The notes under the pieces are model-generated. The model was not told where the DNA came from. It did no database searches and saw only the letters and a list, made by a program, of their open reading frames with translations. From assembly GCA_014649155.1 (NCBI GenBank), contig BMSM01000003.1, forward strand, positions 310,001-374,000: 64,000 bases of DNA. Reading direction: 5' to 3'. Shown piece by piece: positions 19,663 through 28,057 of this stretch (its first letter is position 1; each line of letters begins with the position of its first letter). This stretch comes from Streptomyces griseoviridis (lineage in GTDB: Bacteria > Actinomycetota > Actinomycetes > Streptomycetales > Streptomycetaceae). The position numbers were made by a program, and so were the translations under genes.

Positions 19663-21834
19663 ATGGTGACGTTCGCGCAGGCGCAGGAGCGCGGCGAGGA
19701 GTGGATCAACGGGGATGTGCCGGCGTCGCTCCACCGTGAGGTGCGGGTGAGGGAGTTCGGGCTCGGCTTCGTGGTGTGGGGCGAGGACCGGGCGGAGGGC
19801 CCGGCCGGTACGGGGGGCGCGCAGCGGCTGGTGCTCGCCCGGGACAGCGGTGAGGCGTCGTTGTGGCCCGCGCTGCCGGTGGGTGAGGTGATCCGCCGGT
19901 ACGAGGAGGAGTACGGCCGGTCGGAGCCGGTGGCGGGGCCGGTGCCGGCGGCGCGGGTGGATCTGAACCAGACGTCGTTCCTGCTGAGCCCGCCGGAGTG
20001 GTTGCAGGAGGCGGCGGACAAGCTGGGGATCGCGGACCGGCGGGAGGGGAGCGGCGCCGGGCGACCGGAGGACGCGGGGACTCCTGGGGCTTCTGGGGTT
20101 CCCGGGGTTGCTGAGGGTGTGACCCCGTGGGCCGGTACGGACACCAACGGGGACGGCGGCGAGGACCGTTCCGTGCCGTTGCCGGAGACGGTGTTCGCTT
20201 CGCCGGTGGGTGAGGAGAGCGACGGGCAGGGTCCCGGGTCCGGTGCCGGCTCGGGTGCCGGTGCGGATGCCGACGCGGCCGGTGCCGGTGAGGCGTCCCG
20301 GTCGGCGGGGGTACCGCAGCCGCCTGCTGTGCCGGGGCCGCCTGCCGCGCCGCAGCCGCCCGCCGCGCCGCCGTCTCCCGCTGTGCCGTCGTCCTCCGCT
20401 GCTCCGCAGCCGGCCGCCGTTCCCCGGCCGCCTGTCGTGCCGGTGCCTTCCGCTGCTCCGCAGCCGACCGCGGTGCCGTCCCCCGTTCCCGCGCCGCAGC
20501 CGCCCGTCGTACCGGGGCCGCCCGCCGTTCCCCAGCCTCCGGTGGCGCCGCCGGCCCCCGTGCCGCCCGGCCCCGCCGGGGCGCACACCGTGCCGGCCGT
20601 GCCGGTCGCGTCGCCGCCCCCGCCCGGACCCGCCGTTCCCCAGCCTCCGGTGGCGCCGCCGGCCCCCGTGCCGCCCGGCCCCGCCGGGGCGCACACCGCG
20701 CCGACCGTGCCGGCCGTGCCGGTCGCGTCGCCGCCCCCGCCCGGACCCGGCGTGCCCCCGCCGCAGGGTGCCGTACCGCCGCCGGGACCGCCGCAGCCCC
20801 GGCCGTCGCAGGCAGCGGCGCCGCAGGCGCCGGCATACGGGTATCCGCCGCCCCCGGGGCAGCCGACCGTCGGTCCCGGGTACCAGGCGGTGCTGCGCTA
20901 CCGGGCGCAGGACGGTTCCGAGCAGCAGCTCATCCGGCGGTCCGCGCCGGGCACCCCGCACCCGGAGTGGCAGATCTACCACGAGCTGCGGGCCATGAGC
21001 GTGCCGCCGGACCAGGTCCTGGAGCTGCACACGGAGCTGGAGTCGTGCGAGCTGCCGGGCGCGTACTGCGCGCGGATGATCCGGGAGCAGTGGCCGCAGG
21101 CGCGGATCACGTCGATCGCGCCGTACGGTACCGATCACGCGAGCCGGCAGCAGGGCATGCGCGAACTGCTCAGTCACCAGGGCGAGTTGCACCAGGTGGC
21201 GGACGGCCCCGCGCGGCCCGCGCCGGTGCGGGCGCCGCTGCCGGCGGTGCAGGCCGCCCCGCCGGTGCCGCCGGAGGGGATCGCGCGGGAACTGGCCGCG
21301 GCGTTCGGGCCGGGGGTGTTCCGGTTCGAGCAGGCGGCGGTGGACCGGCAGGGCGTGCCGCCGGTCGTGGCGCACACGCTGGTGGTGGCGGGGCTGCCGC
21401 TGGACATGGGTCCGTTCTTCTGGGCGCAGGCGCAGCCGGGCCGTCCGGTGCCGACGCTGGCGGAGCTGGCGGTGGAGCGGGGGGTGCGGCCGGCCTCGGA
21501 CGCCGGGTCGTACCTGGTGGTGGGCAGCGACTTCGGCAAGGCGCTCTGTGTGCAGTACGGCACGGCGAACATCGTGGCGGTGCCGGTGGAGGCCGGGCCG
21601 GGCGGTGCGCCGGTGCCGCCGCAGTTCGTGAACACGGGGCTGCCGGAGTTCGCGCGCTGTCTGGCGCTGCTGGGGCGGATGTGGCGGCTGCGGTTCGGGC
21701 TCAACCAGGAGCAGGCGGGTCGCTGGACCGTGGACTTCCAGGCGCAGTTGGCGGCGCTGGACGCGGCGGCGCTCGGGTCGCCGGAGAGCTGGTGGTCGGT
21801 GCTGCTGGAGCAGATGTGGGACGGCCTGCTGTGA
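19663..21834 (+). CDS. Deaminase-like domain fused to a SUKH-4 domain, with a proline-rich linker
   Basis: A 723-residue mosaic protein. Residues 1-90 form a small domain (GDVPASLHREVRVREF, RLVLARDSGEASLWPALPVGEV) that I cannot assign. A very long Pro/Ala/Val-rich linker follows, with a duplicated 36-residue unit. The next segment, PEWQIYHELRAM to MRELLSHQGEL, contains HTELESC and PGAYC, the H-x-E and cysteine pair of toxin-type deaminases. The C-terminal 190 residues resemble a SUKH-4 immunity domain (LPLDMGPFF, YLVVGSDFGKALCVQYGT). It probably forms an operon with the upstream WHH/SUKH-1 gene. Biochemical activity is unproven. Confidence 0.75.
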   Translation: MVTFAQAQERGEEWINGDVPASLHREVRVREFGLGFVVWGEDRAEGPAGTGGAQRLVLARDSGEASLWPALPVGEVIRRYEEEYGRSEPVAGPVPAARVDLNQTSFLLSPPEWLQEAADKLGIADRREGSGAGRPEDAGTPGASGVPGVAEGVTPWAGTDTNGDGGEDRSVPLPETVFASPVGEESDGQGPGSGAGSGAGADADAAGAGEASRSAGVPQPPAVPGPPAAPQPPAAPPSPAVPSSSAAPQPAAVPRPPVVPVPSAAPQPTAVPSPVPAPQPPVVPGPPAVPQPPVAPPAPVPPGPAGAHTVPAVPVASPPPPGPAVPQPPVAPPAPVPPGPAGAHTAPTVPAVPVASPPPPGPGVPPPQGAVPPPGPPQPRPSQAAAPQAPAYGYPPPPGQPTVGPGYQAVLRYRAQDGSEQQLIRRSAPGTPHPEWQIYHELRAMSVPPDQVLELHTELESCELPGAYCARMIREQWPQARITSIAPYGTDHASRQQGMRELLSHQGELHQVADGPARPAPVRAPLPAVQAAPPVPPEGIARELAAAFGPGVFRFEQAAVDRQGVPPVVAHTLVVAGLPLDMGPFFWAQAQPGRPVPTLAELAVERGVRPASDAGSYLVVGSDFGKALCVQYGTANIVAVPVEAGPGGAPVPPQFVNTGLPEFARCLALLGRMWRLRFGLNQEQAGRWTVDFQAQLAALDAAALGSPESWWSVLLEQMWDGLL
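20521..20745 (+). repeat. In-frame tandem duplication inside the proline-rich linker
   Basis: A unit of 108 bases (20521-20628) is followed immediately by a near-identical copy of 117 bases (20629-20745) that has a 9-base insertion encoding three extra residues. The high identity indicates a recent duplication. Confidence 0.9.
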
Positions 21835-21961
21835 CGCGGTGACCGCGCCGGTCCCGGCCGGGTCCGGTGTGCGGAGTGTCGCGTTATGAACACTTACGTT
21901 TGATCCCTAAAGTCCCTTGAGTCCGTTATGTACGTAAAGTCGGGCGACAAGGGGTTCCAGC

Positions 21962-22846
21962 ATGAGCAGCGCATCGGTGCCGCCCCACGGCTTCGTGACC
22001 GTACGGGGGCGCGGTTACCGTCCCGAGCAGGTCGACGCGTGTGCCGCGGTCCTCTCCCGGGAGCGGGACGCCGCCTGGGAGCGGGCCGCCCGGCTCACCG
22101 TGCTGGCGCGGCGGATGGAGGAGGAGCTGGCCGGGCTGCGGGAGACGGTGGCCGGGCTGGCTCCGCAGGCGTACGAGGAGCTGGGGGAGGGCGCGCGGGA
22201 GCTGTTCCGGCGGGCCGAGGAGGAGGCCGCGGGGCTGCGGGCGCGGGCGCGGGCCGATGCGGAGCGGCAGGTGGACCGGGCGCGGGCGTACGCGGAGGGC
22301 GTGGCGGAGTCCGTGCGGGCGTACGCCGACGCCGTACGCGCCGAGGCGGACGAGCGGGCCCGGCAGCGGCTGCTCGCGGCGCGGGCGGAGGCCGACGGGG
22401 CGCGGATCGGGTCCCGGCGCGAGGTGAAGGCGGGGCGGGCGGAGGCGCTGGCGGCGCTGCGGGAGATGCGGCGGCGGACCACCGGGATGCTCGCCGAGCA
22501 GGCGCGGGAGCGGGCGGCGCGGTGGGCGGCGGCCGAGCGGGAGGAGACGGAGCGGGCGGCCGCCGCGGAGGCGGCGCTCGTGGAGCGGTCGGCGCGGGCC
22601 GAGCGGGAACTGGCGGACGCGGAGCGGGAGCTGGCCGCCGCCCGGGAGGCGGCCCGGCGGTGGCCCGCGGAGGCGCGGGAGCGGGCCGCCGAGGTGGTCG
22701 CCGCGGCGCGGGCGAGCGCGGAGCGGACCGCCCGGGAGACGGAGCGGGTGCTGCGGGAGCACGGGGAGCGGTGGGACGAGCTGCGGACGCAGATGGACCA
22801 GGTCCGCAGCCGGATCAGCGCCCTGACGGGCCGGGCGGTGGAGTGA
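21962..22846 (+). CDS. DivIVA-like coiled-coil protein
   Basis: A 294-residue cytoplasmic protein with a short N-terminal segment of DivIVA type (PHGFVTVRGRGYRPEQVDACAAVL) followed by an almost continuous Ala/Glu/Arg coiled coil. The N-terminal motif is what DivIVA-family proteins use for membrane-curvature targeting. Streptomyces have several such cytoskeletal coiled coils involved in polar growth and division; similar proteins are sometimes annotated as cellulose-binding. GGGG lies just upstream of ATG 21962. It stands alone, with a convergent symporter operon downstream. Confidence 0.75.
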   Translation: MSSASVPPHGFVTVRGRGYRPEQVDACAAVLSRERDAAWERAARLTVLARRMEEELAGLRETVAGLAPQAYEELGEGARELFRRAEEEAAGLRARARADAERQVDRARAYAEGVAESVRAYADAVRAEADERARQRLLAARAEADGARIGSRREVKAGRAEALAALREMRRRTTGMLAEQARERAARWAAAEREETERAAAAEAALVERSARAERELADAERELAAAREAARRWPAEARERAAEVVAAARASAERTARETERVLREHGERWDELRTQMDQVRSRISALTGRAVE

Positions 22847-22877
22847 CCCGGCCCGCCCGGCCGCCGGGTGCCTCCGG

Positions 22878-24482
22878 TCAGCCGCGTGCCGAGCCCGCGT
22901 AGAGGTCCGTCTCCAGGGCCTCGTACCGTACGCGCTGCTCCTCGGTCCGGCGGCGGCCGGAGGCGAGGGTGCCGAGCCAGCCGAAGGCGAAGCCGGCCGG
23001 GATGGAGACCAGGCCCGTGGTGGTGAACGGGAACCAGTTGAAGTCGGCGTCGGGGAAGGCGGCGACGGGGGTGCCGGAGACCAGGCTGGTGCCCGGGGTG
23101 AGGGCGAGGACGGTGAGGGTGCCGCCGATCAGGGTCCACAGCAGGCCGGCGCGGGTGAAGCGGCGCCAGAAGAGGCTGTAGACCAGGGCAGGGCAGAGCG
23201 CCGAGGCGCCCACGCAGAAGGAGAGGGTGGCCAGCGGCTGGAGGCTGCGGTGCTGCACCAGTACGGCCAGGAGGATCGCGGGGATGCCGACGGCGACGGC
23301 GGACAGCCGGGCCAGCAGCATCTCGCGGCGCGGGGTCAGGGGCCGGGCGCGGGTGGCGAAGACGTCGTGGGCGAGGGAGTTGGCGCAGGCGAGGATCATC
23401 CCGGCGACCGAGGCCAGCAGGGTGAGGAACATGGCGGTGCCGACCGTGGTGAACAGGACGGTCTCCGCCAGGGTGACGTCGGTGCCGAAGGCCGCCCGGG
23501 AGCCCAGCAGGTAGGCCGAGTTGCCGGCGGCGTCGGTCGCGGCGACCGTGTCCCGGCCGACCAGGGCCGTCGCGCCGAACCCGACGACGGTGACGACCAG
23601 CACGAACAGCGCCACCAGGGAGACCGCCCAGGACATCGAACGGCGTATCTCGCGGGCGCTGGAGGCGGTGTACATGCGCATGGTGACGTGCGGCAGGCAG
23701 GCGCCGCCGAGGACCACCGCGAGCTGGGAGGAGACCATGTCCAGGCCGGGCCAGGGGCCGGCGGCGTACTCCAGGCCGGGGTGCAGGAACGCCTGTCCGG
23801 CGCCGCTGCGGCGGGCGGCGGCGTCGAAGAGGGCACCCGGGTTCCAGCCGAACCGGTGCAGGAGCAGCGCGGTGACCACGGCGCCGGAGCCGAGCAGCAT
23901 GACGATCTTGAGGATCTGGATGAGGGCGGTGCCCTTCATGCCACCGATCATCGCGTAGCTGATCATCAGGGCGCCGACGCCGATGACACAGCCGGTCTGG
24001 AGCGCGGCGCTGTCGAAGCCGAGCAGGAACGACATCAGCTGGCCGGTGCCGGCCAGTTGCACCAGCATCATCGGCACCAGCGCGGTGAGGGTCACCAGAC
24101 AGGCGGTGACGCGGACGGTCCGGCCGGACATGCGGCGGCCCAGGACGTCGCCCATGGTGAACCGGCCCGCGTTGCGCAGGGGTTCGGCCATCAGGAACAT
24201 CAGCAGGAGCAGCGAGAGGGCGGTGCTGAGGGCGAGGACGACCCCGTCGAAGCCGAACAGGGCGATGACGCCGCCGGTGCCGAGGACGGTGGCGGCGGAG
24301 ATGTAGTCGCCGGCGATGGCCAGTCCGTTGCGCAGCGGGGAGAGGGAGCCGTAGCCGGTGTAGAACTCGTCCAGGTCGTCGCGGTCGGGGCCGGTCATCA
24401 CGCAGAGCAGCAGCGTGACGGTGACGACGGTGCAGAAGCCGACCAGGGACATGGCCCTGGCGTCGTCGCTGAACCCGGTCAT
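22878..24482 (-). CDS. Sodium:solute symporter (acetate-permease type)
   Basis: A 534-residue integral membrane transporter with about 13-14 hydrophobic segments. It has the sodium:solute symporter features DFYTGYGSLSPLRNGLAIAGDYISAATVLG-type N-terminus, a GGMKGTALIQ helix and the SSQLAVVLGGACLPHVTMRMY region. Pairing with a DUF485 gene is typical of ActP-type acetate/monocarboxylate symporters. The ATG (24482) overlaps the DUF485 stop as ATGA, indicating translational coupling. Acetate or a related monocarboxylate is the likely substrate by analogy. Confidence 0.88.
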   Translation of the reverse strand: MTGFSDDARAMSLVGFCTVVTVTLLLCVMTGPDRDDLDEFYTGYGSLSPLRNGLAIAGDYISAATVLGTGGVIALFGFDGVVLALSTALSLLLLMFLMAEPLRNAGRFTMGDVLGRRMSGRTVRVTACLVTLTALVPMMLVQLAGTGQLMSFLLGFDSAALQTGCVIGVGALMISYAMIGGMKGTALIQILKIVMLLGSGAVVTALLLHRFGWNPGALFDAAARRSGAGQAFLHPGLEYAAGPWPGLDMVSSQLAVVLGGACLPHVTMRMYTASSAREIRRSMSWAVSLVALFVLVVTVVGFGATALVGRDTVAATDAAGNSAYLLGSRAAFGTDVTLAETVLFTTVGTAMFLTLLASVAGMILACANSLAHDVFATRARPLTPRREMLLARLSAVAVGIPAILLAVLVQHRSLQPLATLSFCVGASALCPALVYSLFWRRFTRAGLLWTLIGGTLTVLALTPGTSLVSGTPVAAFPDADFNWFPFTTTGLVSIPAGFAFGWLGTLASGRRRTEEQRVRYEALETDLYAGSARG

Positions 24483-24886
24483 CGTCCGGCCTCCCCGCGC
24501 GCGCCGGCCGCGCCGTCCCGGCGGAGGCGGTCCACGAGCGGGTCGACGCGGCGCCGCGCGGTGTGCTCGTACAGGGCGATGGCGAGCCAGGTGACGGGGA
24601 GCTGGAGCAGGGCCAGGAGCATGCCGAGGGGCAGTCCGGCGGTGACGTCGCCGGTCAGCGTGGCCGGGGCGAACGCGGCGAGGAGCAGGAAGGCCAGGAA
24701 GTAGCCGAGCGCGGCGAAGGTGGCGGTCCGCCGCTGCCTGCGGTAGGCGGCGCGCAGCCCCCGCACGTCCCCGCGCTTCCTGACCGAGGGCAGCCGGAGC
24801 GTGTGGCTGTCCTCGGGGACGTACGCGGGGACGCGGGGCGGGTGGGACGGCGGTGCGTGGTATGGCATGTACGGGTCATGTGACAT
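24479..24886 (-). CDS. DUF485 membrane protein partner of the symporter
   Basis: A 135-residue protein with a hydrophilic N-terminus and two predicted transmembrane helices (FAALGYFLAFLLLAAFAPATL and GMLLALLQLPVTWLAIALYEHTARR, here shortened in description). DUF485 proteins are encoded next to acetate-permease-type symporters and probably assist them, though their role is not known. It is the promoter-proximal gene of the pair. Confidence 0.85.
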   Translation of the reverse strand: MSHDPYMPYHAPPSHPPRVPAYVPEDSHTLRLPSVRKRGDVRGLRAAYRRQRRTATFAALGYFLAFLLLAAFAPATLTGDVTAGLPLGMLLALLQLPVTWLAIALYEHTARRRVDPLVDRLRRDGAAGARGEAGR

Positions 24887-25158
24887 CCCGTGCTGCTCCT
24901 TGCGAGGCTCGGGTCCGCCGGAGACGGACCGCAGGGAGAGGGGGGTGCGGTGCCCGCACGCTACTCGCCGGCCTCGGGGCGTGTGGGGTTTTCCCCAAAC
25001 TGAGTGGTCGGTATGTGGAAAAAGTCGGGGCTTCCGGGTGCGTGTCCGCCCGGACCGGGAGGCCGGGGACCGGCGGGGTGCGTCGGGACCGGGGACGGGC
25101 CCGCGCGGACCAGGAGACCGAAGGCCGCCACCGGCAGGCCGGGAATCCGCCCGCCGCG
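24887..25158. other. Spacer between the DUF485 operon and the MFS gene
   Basis: The first part must carry the promoter of the DUF485/symporter operon. The remainder is G-rich plus-strand sequence with no recognisable gene, leading into the tandem repeat. Confidence 0.45.
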
Positions 25159-25320
25159 TCAGTCCGTCGGTACCGGGAACGCGCCCGCCCCCGGTCAGTC
25201 CGTCGGTACCCGGAGCCCGCCCGCCCCCAGTCAGTCCGTCGGTACCCGGAACGCGCCCGCCGCGTCAGTCCGTCGGTACCCGGAACGCGCCCGCCCCCGG
25301 TCAGTCCGTCAGCACCGGGA
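25159..25320. repeat. About five tandem ~35-base copies derived from the MFS gene 3' end
   Basis: GTCAGTCCGTCGGTACC-type units begin at 25159, 25194, 25230, 25264 and 25300, spaced 34-36 bases. The last unit contains the stop codon and final codons of the MFS gene, so the array looks like repeated copying of that gene's terminus. It occupies the place where a terminator would be expected. Confidence 0.85.
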
Positions 25321-26803
25321 ACCTGCGCGGCGCCAGCGTCAGCAGCACCAGGAACGCCAGCGCCGCCGCGCCCGCCGCGCCGAAGTAGACGGCGTGCACG
25401 GCGTCGGCGACCGCCCGTCGTACGCCGTCGCCCGCCGGGCCCGCGTCCAGCGCCCGGGTCACCGAGTCCAGGTCGCTCGCGCCGCCGAGCCGCGCCGCCA
25501 GCACCCCGTTGGCGATCGCGCCGAACACGGCCGCCCCGGCGGTCTGCCCGCTCTGCCGGCAGAACAGCACCGACGCGGTCGCGGTCCCCCGCTCCGACCA
25601 GCCCACCGTCGACTGCACGCCGACGATCAGCGGCAACTGGAACAGGCCGAGCGCGGCGCCGAGGAACAGCATCAGCAGGGCCGGCTGCCAGGCCGCGCCG
25701 GGATACGGCAGGAAGGGGAACGCGCACAGCAGCAGGGCGGCCGTGCCGATGCCCAGCATCGCCGTGTTGCGGAAGCCGATCCTGCGGTACACGTGCTGGC
25801 TCAGCGCCGCCGACACCGGCCAGCTCAGCGTCCACGCCGACAGCACGAACCCGGCCGCCACCGGCGCGAGACCCAGCACCGACTGCGCGTACGTCGGCAG
25901 GAACACCGTGGGCGCCACCATCAGCAGGCCCAGCGCGCCGAGCGCCAGGTTGACCGCGGCGATCGTACGGCGGCGCCACACCCACCCCGGCATGATCGGG
26001 TCGGCCACCCGGCGCTCCACCACGACGACGACCGCCAGCAGGACCAGGCCGCATGCGAACAGGGCGAGCGAGGGCGCGGACGCCCACGGCCAGGCGACCC
26101 CGCCCTGCACCAGCGCGGTGAGGAGGACCCCGCCGCACGCGAACACCGCGAGCGCGCCCGCCCAGTCCACCCGCGTCCGCGGCCCGCCCGGTGCCCGCCG
26201 CGGCTCGTGCAGGTGACGGACGATCAGCCACAGGGCCAGGGCGCCGACCGGCAGGTTGACCAGGAAGATCCACCGCCAGTCGGCGTAACCGGCCAGCACC
26301 CCGCCCAGCGCGGGCCCGGCTATGGAGGACACCGCCCACACCGTGGAGAGCCGGGCCTGTATCCTCGGGCGCTCCTTCAGCGGGTACAGGTCGGCGGCGA
26401 GGGTCTGCACCGTGCCCTGGAGCGCGCCGCCGCCCAGGCCCTGGACGACGCGGAAGGCGATGAGCGCCGTCATGCTCCAGGCGAGCGCGCACAGCAGCGA
26501 GCCCAGCAGGAAGAGGACGGCGCCCGCGACCAGGACGGGTTTGCGGCCGAAGGTGTCGGAGAGCTTGCCGTAGACGGGCAGGGTGACGGTGACGGCCAGC
26601 AGGTAGCCGGAGAAGAGCCACGAGAAGACGGAGAAGCCGCCGAGATCGCCGACGATCTGCGGGACGGCGGTGGAGACGATGGTGGAGTCCAGGGCCGCCA
26701 GCGCCATCGCCAGCATGAGCGCGGCGACGACCGCCCCGCGCCGGCCCTCCGCTCCGGTCCGGGCGGTGCCGGGCACCGCGTCCGCGCCCGTGGTGCTGTC
26801 CAC
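25301..26803 (-). CDS. MFS drug exporter (14-TM DHA2/EmrB type)
   Basis: A 500-residue major facilitator with about 14 hydrophobic segments. It shows ALDSTIVSTAVPQIVGDLG (motif D1 of the 14-TM drug:proton antiporters), GKLSDTFGRKP (motif A), and ALQGTVQTLAADLYP with the antiporter motif C region GPALGGVLAGYADWRWIFLVN. These are the marks of multidrug or antibiotic efflux. The start is GTG 26803, with GAGGAGG 8 bases upstream; the in-frame extension upstream to 26854 is less likely. Substrate unknown. Confidence 0.88.
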   Translation of the reverse strand: MDSTTGADAVPGTARTGAEGRRGAVVAALMLAMALAALDSTIVSTAVPQIVGDLGGFSVFSWLFSGYLLAVTVTLPVYGKLSDTFGRKPVLVAGAVLFLLGSLLCALAWSMTALIAFRVVQGLGGGALQGTVQTLAADLYPLKERPRIQARLSTVWAVSSIAGPALGGVLAGYADWRWIFLVNLPVGALALWLIVRHLHEPRRAPGGPRTRVDWAGALAVFACGGVLLTALVQGGVAWPWASAPSLALFACGLVLLAVVVVVERRVADPIMPGWVWRRRTIAAVNLALGALGLLMVAPTVFLPTYAQSVLGLAPVAAGFVLSAWTLSWPVSAALSQHVYRRIGFRNTAMLGIGTAALLLCAFPFLPYPGAAWQPALLMLFLGAALGLFQLPLIVGVQSTVGWSERGTATASVLFCRQSGQTAGAAVFGAIANGVLAARLGGASDLDSVTRALDAGPAGDGVRRAVADAVHAVYFGAAGAAALAFLVLLTLAPRRFPVLTD

Positions 26804-27238
26804 TCCGCAACCCTCCTCAACCGGGGGTATCAGCTTCCCACTTGGGGCTGACATCGCGGGAGGGCACCGAGCGGGTCCGCCCGAGGGCGGAGTCCGACCC
26901 CGAGACGCCCTCGGCCGGAGGGCGGACTGCCCCTAGGGGTATCTCCGTACAACGGCTCGGGGAGGGGTCGTACCGCCGGAGGACGAGACGGGGGCCGGGC
27001 CGTCCTTAACCTGGTCTCACGCCGCCGGGGGGCGGTGCACCGGAGTCGCGGGGGTGGGGTTTTCCTCAGGAGAAGACTGCGCTGCGCACCATCGCGGCAG
27101 ACCCGCGGCGGCGGCGAGACTTCTTCCCGCGGCGGGCGGTCCGGCCGTCCCGCCCGTCCGGCTCGCCGAGCACATCCACGCGTCACCCGTCGCCGGGGCA
27201 CCGGCGGCACATCTGATGACCGACTTAGGAGACATGCC
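26804..27238. other. Divergent promoter region of the MFS and ABC exporters
   Basis: About 435 bases between divergent transporter genes. TAGGAGA at about 27227 is the ribosome binding site of the ABC gene. I saw no reading frame with coding character and no clear operator. Confidence 0.45.
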
Positions 27239-28057
27239 ATGACATCGGCCGTGACCGTTCCCGCACAGGGGAGCACCGGAGGCCGTACGGCCGTGGCCGC
27301 GCGGGCGCGGCAGGTGGTGAAGGCGTACGGGACGGGGGAGACCAGGGTCGTCGCCCTCGACCACGTGGACGTGGACATAGCGCGCGGGGAGTTCACCGCG
27401 ATCATGGGGCCGTCGGGCTCCGGCAAGTCCACGCTGATGCACTGCCTCGCCGGGCTCGACACGGTGACGTCCGGACAGATCCACCTGGACGACACCGAGA
27501 TCACCGGCCTGAAGGACAAGAAGCTCACGCGGCTGCGCCGGGACCGGGTCGGTTTCATCTTCCAGGCGTTCAACCTGCTGCCGACGCTGAACGCGCTGGA
27601 GAACATCACGCTGCCCATGGACATCGCCGGCCGCAGGCCCGACCGGGCGTGGCTGGACCGGGTCGTGGAGACCGTGGGGCTGGCCGGGCGGCTCAAGCAC
27701 CGGCCGGCCCAGCTCTCCGGCGGCCAGCAGCAGCGGGTGGCGGTGGCGCGGGCGCTGGCCGCGCGGCCCGAGATCATCTTCGGGGACGAGCCGACCGGCA
27801 ACCTCGACTCCAGGGCGGGCGCGGAGGTGCTGGGCTTCCTGCGCCGGTCGGTGGACGAGCTGGGCCAGACCATCGTGATGGTCACCCACGACCCGGTGGC
27901 CGCGAGCCACGCGGACCGGGTGCTGTACCTGGCCGACGGCCGGATCGTCGACGAGATGCGCGACCCCACCGCCGACCGGGTCCTCGACCGGATGCTGCGC
28001 TTCTCCGGCGGACAGCCGCAGACTCCCGGCCTCGGCGCCCGGGGGCGTACGTCATGA
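27239..28057 (+). CDS. ABC transporter ATP-binding protein (MacB/LolD type), system 1
   Basis: A 272-residue nucleotide-binding subunit. It has Walker A GPSGSGKST, the Q-loop IFQAFNLLP, the signature LSGGQQQR, Walker B IIFGDEP with TGNLDS, and the switch His in VMVTHD, all in standard order. The start is ATG 27239 behind AGGAGA. The stop overlaps the permease start as ATGA, so the two subunits are translationally coupled. Transporters of this class move substrates out of the membrane or drive extracytoplasmic processes; the substrate is unknown. It is closely similar to the ATPase at 56236-57006. Confidence 0.93.
   Translation: MTSAVTVPAQGSTGGRTAVAARARQVVKAYGTGETRVVALDHVDVDIARGEFTAIMGPSGSGKSTLMHCLAGLDTVTSGQIHLDDTEITGLKDKKLTRLRRDRVGFIFQAFNLLPTLNALENITLPMDIAGRRPDRAWLDRVVETVGLAGRLKHRPAQLSGGQQQRVAVARALAARPEIIFGDEPTGNLDSRAGAEVLGFLRRSVDELGQTIVMVTHDPVAASHADRVLYLADGRIVDEMRDPTADRVLDRMLRFSGGQPQTPGLGARGRTS

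Noticed and set aside
25159..25320. CRISPR-like array
   Set aside because: The units are contiguous copies without unique spacers, and the last one is the end of a gene.
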